From NCBI GenBank assembly GCA_963716525.1, contig OY970315.1:496001-560000 (forward strand): 64,000 bases of DNA, read 5' to 3'. Positions 10,955 to 19,693 of this stretch are shown in pieces (position 1 is the stretch's first letter; each line of letters opens with the position of its first letter). The translations under genes and the position numbers were made by a program. The notes beneath the pieces are model-generated. The model had not been told where the DNA came from, did no database searches, and saw nothing but the letters and a program-made list of their open reading frames with translations. Origin of the DNA: JBBREP01 sp963716525 (GTDB lineage: Bacteria > Actinomycetota > Acidimicrobiia > IMCC26256 > PALSA-610).

Positions 10955-12730
10955 TCATGACGCGAGCGCAGCCTCACGCGTCGCCGCGACCCAGCGGGCG
11001 AAGGCGCCGCCGGCGATCAGCTCCAGCTCGCCAGGTGGGCCGTCCTCCACCACCAGGCCGCGTTCGAACACGAGCACCCGGTCGGCCCGGATCGCGGTGT
11101 TGATGCGGTGCGCGATCACCACCGCCGTGCGATCGGCGAGCAGGGTGTGCATGGCACGCTCGACGAGCGCGTCCGTGGCCGGATCGAGGTTCGACGTGGC
11201 CTCGTCGAGCACGATCACGTCGGGCTCCGCGAGGAACGCGCGGGCGAGCGCGACGAGCTGGCGCTGGCCCGACGAGAGCGTGAGCCCTCGGTTGGCGACG
11301 ACTGCGTCGAGGCCACCGGGGATCGCGGCGATGCGCTCGCCGAGCCCCATCGCCGCGCACGCGGCCTCGATCTCGTCGCGGGACGCCTCACCGCGGGCAA
11401 CACCGACGTTGTCGGCCACCGTGCCGTCGAACAGGAAGCCCTCCTGCGGAACGACGATCACGTGGCGGCGCAGCGACGAGCCGGTGACGTCGCGCAGGTC
11501 CTGGCCGTCGATCACCACGCGGCCTTCGGTGGTGTCGTAGAAGCGGGCGACGAGCTTCGCGAACGTGCTCTTGCCGGCACCGCTCGTGCCGACCACCGCC
11601 ACACGCTGACGGGCCGGGATCACGAGGTCGGCATCGCGCACCGCGTGGCTCGCGTCCGGCGCGTAGCGGAACGACACGTGATCGAAGCGCACTTCGCCGC
11701 CGCCCGGCAGGAAGTCGTATGCGCCGGGCCGGTCGACGACCCGCGGCACGGTGGCACGGAACTCGAACACTCGCGCCCACGAGGCCCCGGCCGCCTGCAG
11801 CAGGTTCGTGAGCTCGGTGAACTGCAGGATCGGTTCGAAGAGCCGGTTGATATAGAGACTGAAGGCGATGATCACGCCGACCTGCACCGTTTGATCAGCC
11901 ACGAGATGCGCGCCGACACCGATGAGCACTGCGAGCGCCACCGGCACCAGGAACTCCACGATCGCGGAGTACGTGGCGGTGACGCTTCCCGAACGGCGCC
12001 GGGCCTCGTACGTGTCGAGGCTGATGTCGCGGAACACCTCGTGCTGTTCCGGTTCGATGGCGAATGCCTGCACGACCCGCATACCCACGAGCGACTCGTT
12101 CACGTGCGTGAGCATCGTGGCCATCGTCTCGCGGATGCGCATCTGCACACGGAAGGCGCGCGGCCGGTACCACACACTCGCCGCGATCAGGGCGGGAAGG
12201 ATCGCCAGCACCGCGAGCGTGAGCACCACCGATTGGATCAGCATCAGCGTGATCACGAGCACGAGCAACATCACCGCGCGCAGCACGAGCGAGAGCCCGC
12301 CCTGGACGAACTGCTGGAGGTTCTCGACGTCGTTCGTGAGCCTCGAGACGAGCCGGCCGGCCGGCTCGCGCGTGAAGTAGTCGAGGTCGAGCGCGTACAG
12401 GTGCTCCATCATCGAGGCCCGCAGGTCGCGCTGGTAGCCCTCCGCGAAGCGGCCCATGTAGGCGACCTCGAGCCAGCTACCGAGCACCTGCGCGACGACG
12501 AGCACCGCCGCGGCCGCGGCGCACGCGTACACCCAGCCGGTCGAGTGCCGGCCGATGCCGTTGTCGACGACCTTCTCGACCACGAGCGGGAGCACGGCGA
12601 GCGAGGCGGTGGTGAGCGCGACGCCGGCACAGGCGATGCGCGCGACGCGCCGGTGCGGCCGGAACTCGGCGAGCACGGCCCGCAGCGCCGGGCGCCGCGG
12701 GAGCGGCTCGTGGTCGACGTGGATCCTCAT
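10955..12730 (-). CDS. ABC transporter half-unit, fused permease and ATPase (second of pair)
   Basis: Exporter-type ABC half-transporter of 591 residues: six membrane helices in residues about 30-310, then the nucleotide-binding domain with Walker A VVGTSGAGKST, Q-loop VIVVPQEGFLFDG, signature LSSGQRQLVALARA, Walker B DVIVLDEATSNLD and switch His in VVIAHRINTA. It presumably forms a heterodimer with the ABC protein encoded just upstream; both Walker B motifs differ (DEATSNLD here, DDAMSAVD in the partner), as in asymmetric exporters. ATG 12730 overlaps the stop of the upstream gene as ATGA, indicating translational coupling. The start region is formed by the dispersed repeat at 12734-12768. 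Substrate unknown. Confidence 0.9.
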   Translation of the reverse strand: MRIHVDHEPLPRRPALRAVLAEFRPHRRVARIACAGVALTTASLAVLPLVVEKVVDNGIGRHSTGWVYACAAAAAVLVVAQVLGSWLEVAYMGRFAEGYQRDLRASMMEHLYALDLDYFTREPAGRLVSRLTNDVENLQQFVQGGLSLVLRAVMLLVLVITLMLIQSVVLTLAVLAILPALIAASVWYRPRAFRVQMRIRETMATMLTHVNESLVGMRVVQAFAIEPEQHEVFRDISLDTYEARRRSGSVTATYSAIVEFLVPVALAVLIGVGAHLVADQTVQVGVIIAFSLYINRLFEPILQFTELTNLLQAAGASWARVFEFRATVPRVVDRPGAYDFLPGGGEVRFDHVSFRYAPDASHAVRDADLVIPARQRVAVVGTSGAGKSTFAKLVARFYDTTEGRVVIDGQDLRDVTGSSLRRHVIVVPQEGFLFDGTVADNVGVARGEASRDEIEAACAAMGLGERIAAIPGGLDAVVANRGLTLSSGQRQLVALARAFLAEPDVIVLDEATSNLDPATDALVERAMHTLLADRTAVVIAHRINTAIRADRVLVFERGLVVEDGPPGELELIAGGAFARWVAATREAALAS

Positions 12731-14628
12731 CTCCACCCCCGCTCGCCTGCGGCTCGCGCCCCGAGGGGCGTTCGGACGCTCGCTGCGCTCGCCCGGCTCC
12801 TGCGCGCCCGTATCGCTCCTCCGTCGCTCCCGGGACGCTGCGTCGCCGACAACGCAGGGTCACCTACGGCGTCGATCTCATCGAGTGCAAGGGCATGCCG
12901 GTATTCGGGGAGGTGCAGCAGCTCGTCGTGCGGGCCATCGGCGATCACGCGGCCCCGGTCGAGCAGCACGACGCGTTCGGCGAGCGCGATCGTCTCGACA
13001 CGGTGGGCGATGATCACCGTGGTACGACCGTCCATCGCCTGCACGAGGCCGCGGCGGATCGCGGCCTCTGTGGGCGGATCGACCGCGCTCATCGCGTCGT
13101 CGAGCACGAGCACGCGCGAGTCGCGCAGGATCGCCCGTGCGATCGCGAGCCGCTGGCGCTGCCCACCGGAAAGGCTGTAGCCCTGCGGACCGACGATCGT
13201 GTGGTAGCCGTCGGGCAGGTCGCGGATGAACGCGTCGGCCTCGGCGAGCCGGGCCGCCCGCACGATCTCGTGCTCCGCAGCGCCGGGGTTGCCGATCGCG
13301 AGGTTGGCCCGGATGCTCGCGGTGAACACGACCGTGTCCTCGAACACGAGCGACACGGCATTGCGGAGCGCGTGGAGCGACACCGCGTCGATGCGCGTGC
13401 CGTCGAGCGTGACGTGCCCGGCGTCAGGGTCGTAGAAGCGGCAGAGCAGGTACGCGATCGTGGATTTGCCCGAGCCGCTCGCGCCGACGAGCGCGACCGA
13501 CTCGCCGGCGCGAATCGTCAGGTCGAGATCGACGATCACCGGCAGATGGTCGTGGTAGCCGAACGTGACGTGCTCGAATGCGATCGCGCCACCACCGGGC
13601 GGGAGCGTGTGCGGATGCGAGGGTTCGGTGACGTCGCTGTCGGTGGCGAGCACGCCGGCGATGCGCTCGGCCGCGGCCATGCCCTGGGGCCATTCGGCGA
13701 GCAACTGCGCGCCTGCGGCCACGGGTGACACGAGGAGCGCCAGGTATTGCAGGAACGCGAACATCCCGCCCGGGCTCAGCCGGTTCGTGGCGCCGAGGTA
13801 GCCGCCGACGCCGATGACCGCGAGTGTCGCGAGTCCGGGCGTCGCCAGCATCGCGGCCTGGAAGCGGGCCCGCACACGGGCCTGCTCGACACCGGCCCGC
13901 TGCACGTCGGTGGCCAGCCGCCCGGCCCGCCGGGCGAAGGCCTGCTCGAAACCGTGGCCCTTGACGACCCGGATGCCCTGCACCTGCTGCTCGACGAACT
14001 GCGCGTAGAAGCCGAGGCGAGCCTGCACCTCGTCGCCCGCGGGGTAGAGCGCCCGCGCCCGTCGCAGCGCGAACGTCATGGTGGCGATCACCACGATGGC
14101 CACCGTCGCGGCGAGGAGCGCCTGAATGAAGAACAGCAGCACCACGCCGCCGGCGAACATGAGCACCGACTGGGTGAACCAGGGCAGCGGGCTGATCGCG
14201 TCCTCGAGCATCGAGACGTCGGTGGACGCGCGGGCCATGAGCTGGCCCGCCCCGATGCGGTCGTGGAAGCTGAAGGAAAGGCGTTGCACGTGGCCGAACA
14301 GCCGGTCACGGAGGTCGTTGGCGACGAGCGCGGGATTCTTGTTCGCCTGGTACTTGCGCAGGCCGGCGCCGAGCGCCCGCAGCACACCGAGCCCGACGAG
14401 CACGAGCACGTACTCACGTACCCGTTCCGAATGGTGCCGGCCGATCGCGTCGTCGATCGCGTGCTTGGCCACGAGCGGGATCGCGAGCACGACCACGCTG
14501 TAGAGCGCGGCACCGAGGAAGGCCGCCCCGAGCGTGCGGCGCCGCATCCACAGGTGACGCCGAACCAGAGACCGCGCCTGCGCCCGGCCGCTCCCCTCCC
14601 GCTGCACTGGGCCGAGGGTACCGAGCAC
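12727..14628 (-). CDS. ABC transporter half-unit, fused permease and ATPase (first of pair)
   Basis: Membrane exporter subunit with six helices followed by an ATPase domain: Walker A LVGASGSGKST, signature LSGGQRQRLAIARA, Walker B VLVLDDAMSAVD with Asp in place of the catalytic Glu, and switch His VIIAHRVETI. The missing catalytic Glu suggests a degenerate ATP site in a heterodimer with the following gene. The last 40 or so residues after ALDEIDAVG are low-complexity and come from a palindrome-rich patch ending in the dispersed repeat, so the natural C-terminus has been replaced or extended. The start is uncertain: GTG 14628 and GTG 14607 both lack a Shine-Dalgarno. It is divergent from the gene at 14672. 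Confidence 0.88.
   Translation of the reverse strand: MLGTLGPVQREGSGRAQARSLVRRHLWMRRRTLGAAFLGAALYSVVVLAIPLVAKHAIDDAIGRHHSERVREYVLVLVGLGVLRALGAGLRKYQANKNPALVANDLRDRLFGHVQRLSFSFHDRIGAGQLMARASTDVSMLEDAISPLPWFTQSVLMFAGGVVLLFFIQALLAATVAIVVIATMTFALRRARALYPAGDEVQARLGFYAQFVEQQVQGIRVVKGHGFEQAFARRAGRLATDVQRAGVEQARVRARFQAAMLATPGLATLAVIGVGGYLGATNRLSPGGMFAFLQYLALLVSPVAAGAQLLAEWPQGMAAAERIAGVLATDSDVTEPSHPHTLPPGGGAIAFEHVTFGYHDHLPVIVDLDLTIRAGESVALVGASGSGKSTIAYLLCRFYDPDAGHVTLDGTRIDAVSLHALRNAVSLVFEDTVVFTASIRANLAIGNPGAAEHEIVRAARLAEADAFIRDLPDGYHTIVGPQGYSLSGGQRQRLAIARAILRDSRVLVLDDAMSAVDPPTEAAIRRGLVQAMDGRTTVIIAHRVETIALAERVVLLDRGRVIADGPHDELLHLPEYRHALALDEIDAVGDPALSATQRPGSDGGAIRARRSRASAASVRTPLGARAAGERGWR
12734..12768. 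repeat. Dispersed 35-bp GC-rich repeat at an ABC gene junction
   Basis: Identical over 35 bp to the copies at 9396-9430 and 9438-9472. Here it is read in a different frame (LGARAAGERG) as the last codons of the upstream ABC gene, and it supplies the bases just before the ATG of the downstream ABC gene. The adjoining 12769-12840 is also palindrome-rich, e.g. CGCTCGCTGCGCTCGC. Confidence 0.85.
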
Positions 14629-14671
14629 GCACCGTGGGTGCCCACGGAGTTTCCGTAGACTCCCCCGCCAC

Positions 14672-15277
14672 ATGGCTTCCCCCGCTCCCCTCGACCGACT
14701 CTCCGCCGCGCTCGCGACCTTCGACGACGAGGCGCTCGACGACGCGATCCGCGCGCTCGGCGAGGGCGAGCACCTCGCGGAGCTCGCGCAAGCGCTCAAC
14801 GCCAAGCGCCCGGCGCTGCTCTCGCACCCGCACCCGTCGTCGCTGGTGCGCCCGCGCATCTACTCCGGCCCGCCCGGCCGGCGCGTGCTCGCCGCACTGT
14901 CAATCGCCGGGCCGTGCTCGGACGACTGCATCGACATGCTCGGCGACAAGGCCGACGAACCGGAACGCGCCGACATGGACGGTGTGCTCGACGAGCTCGT
15001 GGAGCGGTGGGGCGCGCAGATGGTGACGTTGATGCTCGCCGCCTATCCGGCGATGGACGCGCCCGCGGGCCCCGTGTTCGCCGAGATCCTCGACACCGAC
15101 GAGCGCTTCGCGATCCCCGACAGCGCGTACGAAGCGGCCGCGGAGGCGGCCCATGCCGCGGGCGCCCGGGCGTCCGACGCGCCCGCGCTCGACGAGCACG
15201 GTCTCGACGTGGCCCGCAAGGAGCGCAACCGCCGCATTGCCATCGACGCGCAACGCCTCCGCAAGCGCCGCCGCTGA
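14672..15277 (+). CDS. Conserved-looking hypothetical protein, 201 residues
   Basis: I do not recognise the family. It is a soluble, acidic protein rich in Ala and Glu, beginning MASPAPLDRLSAALATFDDE, with helical amphipathic stretches, a central DDCIDMLGDKADEPERADMD segment and a basic tail (KERNRRIAIDAQRLRKRRR) that may bind nucleic acid. There is no signal peptide or membrane segment. A TAGACT box at 14656-14661 lies 10 bases before the ATG and no Shine-Dalgarno is seen, so the message may be nearly leaderless. It is transcribed away from the ABC exporter operon and ends 19 bp before the convergent membrane protein gene. Codon use matches its neighbours and supports a real gene. Confidence 0.7.
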   Translation: MASPAPLDRLSAALATFDDEALDDAIRALGEGEHLAELAQALNAKRPALLSHPHPSSLVRPRIYSGPPGRRVLAALSIAGPCSDDCIDMLGDKADEPERADMDGVLDELVERWGAQMVTLMLAAYPAMDAPAGPVFAEILDTDERFAIPDSAYEAAAEAAHAAGARASDAPALDEHGLDVARKERNRRIAIDAQRLRKRRR

Positions 15278-15296
15278 GCACGCGCCGCGCGAACGC

Positions 15297-16679
15297 TCAC
15301 CACAACGTGTGGACCGACGTCTGCACGGCCATCGTGGCCACCACCTGGAGCACGAGGAACGCGGCGGCCGTGCGCGCGGGACGGCGGCCCACCCAGAGCG
15401 CGCTGCCTGCTGCGAGCATCCACACCGCGAACGGCAACCAGATGCGTTCGGTCTCGGCCCGCGACATCTGGCTGACGTCGGCAAGCGCGGCCATCGCGAC
15501 CCCGCTGCCCACGAGCAACCACTGCGACCGGCCGCGCAGCCACACGAGCGCCACCGCGATGGCAGGGCCCAGCGCGAGGAGCAGCGCGGCGACGTCGGCG
15601 AGCGTGAAGTAGCCGCCCGGCCGGTGGCTCGCGACCCCGGCCCAGTACCGGACGCGCGTCGCGTCGAGGCCCGCGAGCCACGAGAACCCGAGCAGGCGCG
15701 CGCCGAGCAGCACCGCCACTGCCCCGGCCGACGCGACGGCCACGACTCCGAAACGCCGGCGCACCGCGCACACCGCGGCGATCGGTACCACGAGGAGCGC
15801 GAGCCCGTACGAGAGCATCAACGCGACGCCCGTGAGCACGCCGCCCGCCGCGGCCCACCACCACCAACTCCGGCCGTGGCGTGACGTGGCCAGCACCACG
15901 CAGGCGACGGCCCAGGCGGCGATCCCAGCGAAGAACGCGTCGGGCGCGGAGCCGAGCCAGATCGCGGCCGGACCGACCGCCACGAACGGCGCGGCGCGGC
16001 GAGCGACGGCCTCGCCGGCGACGTCGCGCACCGCGACGAGCACCGCGATCCCCGCGAGCACCCCACCGAGGATCACGAGAGCAGTCGCGTTGCGGAGCCC
16101 GCCGAGACCAATCCGGTCGAGCGCCCAGAACACGAGCACCATCCCCGGCGGATGCCCCTCGATGTGCACGCCGTAGTGCACCTGCTTCACCTCGCCGACG
16201 AACCGCGAGAGGAAGGTGGCCGCCGAACCGACTCGTGGCACCACGTGGAAGTAGCTGTTCGGTGCGGCGACGCCGCGCGTGAGACCGTCGACGCCGTCGT
16301 TCGCGTTGACGAGCACGATCCACACCAGCTCCACCGCCGCGCTCAGCGCGAGCAGCGAGGCCCAGCGCAGCCTCGTCGCGAGGTGCGGGAGCACCACCGC
16401 GGCGACGAGCCCGAGCGCGAGCGCGGCGACGGCGTTGCCGTTCCATCGCTGCAACACCCCGTGGAGGCCGGCTGCGAACTGGCCTGACAGCGGCGCGGCA
16501 TCGAGCCGTATCGGACGGGTCTTCGAGAGCTCGTGTCCCCACCTGAACGCCACCACCTCCAGCACCACGAAGCCGGCGGCGGCGCCCGCGGCCAGCCGGC
16601 GCAGGGCGTGGTTCGGGCGTGGCGCCAGGTCGACGCGCGCCGGCGCGGGCGCGGGGAGCCGCGTCGTGGTCGCGGTCAT
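15297..16679 (-). CDS. Polytopic membrane protein, possibly GT39-like glycosyltransferase
   Basis: A 460-residue protein with about ten to twelve hydrophobic helices after a short basic N-terminus (MTATTTRLPAPAPARVDLAP). One periplasmic loop holds HYGVHIEGHPPGMVLVFWAL, which recalls the His-Pro-Pro-Gly loop of GT39-type enzymes, but no clear catalytic DE pair is visible, so the assignment is tentative. ATG 16679 overlaps the stop of the preceding gene (16676) as ATGA. It is the last gene of a five-gene overlapping operon that begins with the nucleotidyl/glycosyl transferase at 19580. Confidence 0.65.
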   Translation of the reverse strand: MTATTTRLPAPAPARVDLAPRPNHALRRLAAGAAAGFVVLEVVAFRWGHELSKTRPIRLDAAPLSGQFAAGLHGVLQRWNGNAVAALALGLVAAVVLPHLATRLRWASLLALSAAVELVWIVLVNANDGVDGLTRGVAAPNSYFHVVPRVGSAATFLSRFVGEVKQVHYGVHIEGHPPGMVLVFWALDRIGLGGLRNATALVILGGVLAGIAVLVAVRDVAGEAVARRAAPFVAVGPAAIWLGSAPDAFFAGIAAWAVACVVLATSRHGRSWWWWAAAGGVLTGVALMLSYGLALLVVPIAAVCAVRRRFGVVAVASAGAVAVLLGARLLGFSWLAGLDATRVRYWAGVASHRPGGYFTLADVAALLLALGPAIAVALVWLRGRSQWLLVGSGVAMAALADVSQMSRAETERIWLPFAVWMLAAGSALWVGRRPARTAAAFLVLQVVATMAVQTSVHTLW

Positions 16680-17119
16680 CTCGCTCCCGTGCCGCGCCGG
16701 ACGCGCACGAGCACCCATATGGCGGCGATCAGCCATACCGCGCCGAGCGCGGTGGCGGTGGAGGTGGCGTAATTCAGCGGCTGGATGCTGGGATTGTGCT
16801 TGAACGAGCCGGTGCCGCGCAGCGCGTTCTGCACGACGAAGAGCACGATGGCAGAGGCGAAGCACGCGGACTGCACGGGGAGACGCGCCGGCCGCGGAAC
16901 CACGCGGGCGAGTAACCACGCAGCAAGACACGCGAGCGGCGCGATCAACAGGTCGTGGCCGAGGTCGGTCCCGACGATCCACTTGCCGAACGACACGCGG
17001 TCCGCAAGCGTCGGGAGATCGCGCAGCGCTCCGAACACGCCGAACTGCACGATGATCGCCGTGCCCAGCGCGTAGCTGATCCAGAACGTCGGGCCGCGTG
17101 GCGTCGGGGGACCACTCAT
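16676..17119 (-). CDS. Small integral membrane protein, four predicted helices
   Basis: A 147-residue protein made almost wholly of four hydrophobic segments, beginning MSGPPTPRGPTFWISYALGT. A loop between helices reads FKHNPSIQPLNYATST. I do not know the family. ATG 17119 overlaps the stop of the molybdopterin oxidoreductase gene (17116) as ATGA, and its own stop overlaps the next start, so it is translated with both. Position in the operon suggests a membrane partner of the molybdoenzyme or of the following glycosyltransferase-like protein; this is inference from context only. Confidence 0.7.
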   Translation of the reverse strand: MSGPPTPRGPTFWISYALGTAIIVQFGVFGALRDLPTLADRVSFGKWIVGTDLGHDLLIAPLACLAAWLLARVVPRPARLPVQSACFASAIVLFVVQNALRGTGSFKHNPSIQPLNYATSTATALGAVWLIAAIWVLVRVRRGTGAR

Positions 17120-18264
17120 GGTCGTGACACCTCGATGCGGTGCACCCATTTCGTCTGGAGCACACCGGGCCGGTTCGGCGCGATGAGCCGGACCGGGAAA
17201 CCGTGGTCCGCTGCCAGTGTCTGTCCCTCGACCGCGAGCGCGAGCAGCGCGTCGCGGTCGCGAGCGACGGCAGCGACGACGTCGCTCGTGCGGTACGCAC
17301 CGCCGCGCTGGAGCGAAACGACGCGCACGGTGGCATCGTGCGGCGCCCCGACGAGATCGAGGAGCTGCGCCAGCGGTACGCCCCGCCAGCGCTTCGACGC
17401 GCTCCACCCTTCGACACACGCGATCGGCAGCACGGCTTCGCGCTGCGGCAGCGCGCGCAGCTCGTCGAGCGTGAACTCCCGCGGCGCGGCCACCGCGCCG
17501 TCGACCGTGAGGCGGTACGTCGTGGCATCCACACGCGCGGTCCCGGCCTCGGCCGCGGTGCGGTTGACGGGGAAGCCCTGCGCGCCGCTGCCGGGCCGCC
17601 GCGGTGAGAGCAGCGCGAGTCGTTCGAGCGGGCGGAGGGTCTGTCCCACGGTCACGAGCGCGACGAACCCGGCCGTGCCGAACACTGCCGTGAGGAAACC
17701 GCGCCGCGACGTGTCGGTCGCAACCGGTGAGCCGCGCCGCAGCGCATGGCGGGTGCCGGCCACCTTCGCCCCCACGTGGATCACGAGTGCGCCGACGGTG
17801 ATCCACGCCGCACGGTAGTGACCGGGCCGGAAGTTGAACACGTACCAGCGGTAGTTCAGGTTGACGTCGTTGATGCCCGACAGCAGGAGGAACAGCGAGC
17901 CACCCACGAGCGGGAGCAGCATGATCCGTTCGAGGAACGACGCGACGCCCGCGAACGGCGGCCACGCGAACAGCTTCGGATACACCGTCCAGAGCTTGGC
18001 GAGCAGCAGCGGCAACGTGGCGAGTCCGGTCGCCACGTGGAGGCCCTGGGTGAAGCGGTACAGGCCCGCAGGTCGAGGGAAGGCCGTGAACCACGACGGC
18101 GGGGTCTGGAGTGCGTGCGAGTAGAGCCCGGTGGCGAAGCAGACGGTGAAGCACACACCGAGCGCGATCCCGAGCAGCGCGGCGTTGCGATCGTCGTGGT
18201 GCTCGCTGCGGGGAGCGCGCGCACCGAACCGGCGCACGGTGTCGACGCTGCTGTGCAGGTTCAT
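17116..18264 (-). CDS. Membrane-anchored molybdopterin-dependent oxidoreductase (sulfite oxidase/YedY fold)
   Basis: Fusion of an N-terminal membrane cytochrome-like part and a C-terminal molybdenum-cofactor domain; 382 residues. The first 190 residues hold four or five helices with His residues in FTQGLHVATG and RPGHYRAAW...LVIHVGA that could bind heme. Then comes an internal twin-arginine motif, DTSRRGFLTAVFGTAG, before the last helix, and the Moco domain at about residues 230-382 with DELRALPQREAVLPIACVEG; the Cys of ACVEGWS would bind molybdenum. The catalytic domain should face outside. The start overlaps the methyltransferase stop (ATGA at 18261-18264). The substrate is unknown. Confidence 0.85.
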   Translation of the reverse strand: MNLHSSVDTVRRFGARAPRSEHHDDRNAALLGIALGVCFTVCFATGLYSHALQTPPSWFTAFPRPAGLYRFTQGLHVATGLATLPLLLAKLWTVYPKLFAWPPFAGVASFLERIMLLPLVGGSLFLLLSGINDVNLNYRWYVFNFRPGHYRAAWITVGALVIHVGAKVAGTRHALRRGSPVATDTSRRGFLTAVFGTAGFVALVTVGQTLRPLERLALLSPRRPGSGAQGFPVNRTAAEAGTARVDATTYRLTVDGAVAAPREFTLDELRALPQREAVLPIACVEGWSASKRWRGVPLAQLLDLVGAPHDATVRVVSLQRGGAYRTSDVVAAVARDRDALLALAVEGQTLAADHGFPVRLIAPNRPGVLQTKWVHRIEVSRP

Positions 18265-18861
18265 GGCCGCTGCAACACTGCGAACGCCCGCCCGCCGTCG
18301 GTCCACTGCTCGTGCAGGGCGAGCCTCGCGGCCGTGGCCAGGCGCGGCGCGTCGTGCGCCGGCACCGGCCGCCACGGGAACCACGGGCCGGGGCGCCCGT
18401 CGCACACGAGGCGTGCATGCCCCGCGCCGTCGCGTTCGCCGCGCCGCGCTGAGTGTGCTGCCGCCACGATCGAACTCCACGACGATCACGCCTCCCGGCC
18501 GCAAGAGGCCGCGCAGCCGGCCGAGCAGCCGCACCGGGTCGGCACCGATCGCGATGTTCCCGTCGAGCAGCAGCGCGCTCGCCCAGCGGCCGGCGCCGGG
18601 GAGCGGGTCGAACACACAACGCTGCAGCACCGACGCACCGCGTGCCCGCGCGAGCGCGAGCGCGCCGGCGGTCACGTCGATACCCATCACGACCACGCCG
18701 CGCTCGGCCAGCTCGACGGTGTGACGGCCCGGCCCGCAGCCGACGTCGAGCACGGGCGGGCACGCGCGCGCGAGGGCGCGCTCGTCGACCGTGTCGGCGG
18801 TGGCGAGCCACCGGGCACCGGGGAGCGCGGCGCCGTCGCTGCGCTCGAGCGTCATCGTCAC
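18261..18861 (-). pseudogene. Class I SAM-dependent methyltransferase, frame interrupted once
   Basis: From GTG 18861 the protein reads MTMTLERSDGAALPG and carries the SAM-binding motif I in PPVLDVGCGPGRHTVELAER, the acidic residue at GIDVTAGAL, and motif post I to IV around LLLDGNIAIG. After VIVVEFDRGGSTLSAAR the reading must move to another frame, near 18440-18470, to continue to the stop at 18261. The start overlaps the stop of the upstream gene as GTGA and the end overlaps the oxidoreductase start as ATGA. About 200 residues once repaired. One indel fits either consensus error or recent damage. Confidence 0.7.
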
Positions 18862-19580
18862 CGCCCCACCACCGCGGCATCCAGCTCCCGATCGAGCCGC
18901 CGGAGGCAGCGAGCGAAGCGGCCCTCGCGCTGCCGCGCGGCCACGAGGCGCGCGGTCTCGATGTCGTCCACGTCCACGAGCTCTTCGAGCAGCGCGACGC
19001 GCCAGCCCGGTGCGCGCAGGCGCGCGAGCTGCGACCGGCCCGTGCGGGCCGTGCTCATCGGCACTCCCCGGAAGACGTCGCGGGTCGTATCGTGCAGGCC
19101 CACGAGCCAGTAGCCACCGTCGGCCGCCGGCCCGAACACGGCATCGTGCGCGCGCGCAACTCATCGAGCGCGCGGTCGATCGTGGTCGCGCTGATCTGGG
19201 GCGTGTCCATGCCCACGAGCACTGCCGGCTCGCCGACGTCGCCGAACGCGCCGGCGATGCGCTCGTCGAGCCCGCCAGTGCGCTGGCGGATCACCTCGAC
19301 CCGCGGCGTTCCCGCCCGGCCCGTCTGGCAGGCGGCGCGCACCGCGGCGGGACAGGCGTCGAGCGCGCCGTCGAGCGCGAGCACGACGCGCCGCCGCGCG
19401 CGACGTGCATGCTGCTGACACGGTGTCGTCGAGGGCCGCGGCGGCGAGGGCCGCGGCCTGCTCGGGCGAGCACGGCGGGCACAACCGCGTCTTGACCCGT
19501 CCTGCGACCGGCGCCTTGGCGAGGACCACCACGGTCGAAGGCGGGCGCGCGCTGCTCGACGTGTCGGCCGTGGCGGGCAT
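18858..19580 (-). pseudogene. DUF2064 / TIGR04282-type glycosyltransferase, frame interrupted twice
   Basis: GT-A fold transferase of the DUF2064 group. The first frame from ATG 19580 has STVVVLAKAPVAGRVKTRL, the pyrophosphorylase-like signature; a second frame (after about 19390) has ERIAGAFGDVGEPAVLVGMD followed by TPQIS; a third (after about 19145) has FGPAADGGYWLVGLHDTTRD, the family's conserved GGYW motif. Together they make about 240 residues, the usual length. It is the first gene of the operon with the methyltransferase and molybdoenzyme, and it stands divergent from the methylthioadenosine phosphorylase gene, 114 bp away. Confidence 0.72.
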
Positions 19581-19681
19581 GCACCGAGCCAAGCACAGCG
19601 CGCCGCCCGGTTCGACCGAGAGGGGCCTTACATCTTTGGAAACTCACCCACGACCCCTGCGCCGCGCTCGTCTGGTGCCCG

Positions 19682-19687
19682 TATGGT
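19682..19687 (+). promoter_or_regulatory. -10 box (TATGGT) placed for a leaderless transcript
   Basis: TATGGT ends 6 bases before the GTG at 19694, so transcription would start at or next to the start codon. No Shine-Dalgarno lies between. No good -35 is visible. Confidence 0.45.
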
Positions 19688-19693
19688 CGAGGC

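Noticed and set aside
12777..12792. CGCTCGCTGCGCTCGC as a further copy of the dispersed repeat
   Set aside because: It shares only the short GC palindrome, a motif frequent in high-GC genomes, not the 35-bp core.
11108..13180. Open frame of 690 codons on the + strand
   Set aside because: It lies opposite two ABC transporter genes with perfect Walker and signature motifs. High GC makes long antisense frames common; the protein is Arg/His/Glu-rich with no domain.
17746..19113. Open frame of 455 codons on the + strand
   Set aside because: Antisense to the molybdoenzyme, methyltransferase and DUF2064 genes, low-complexity and without family features.
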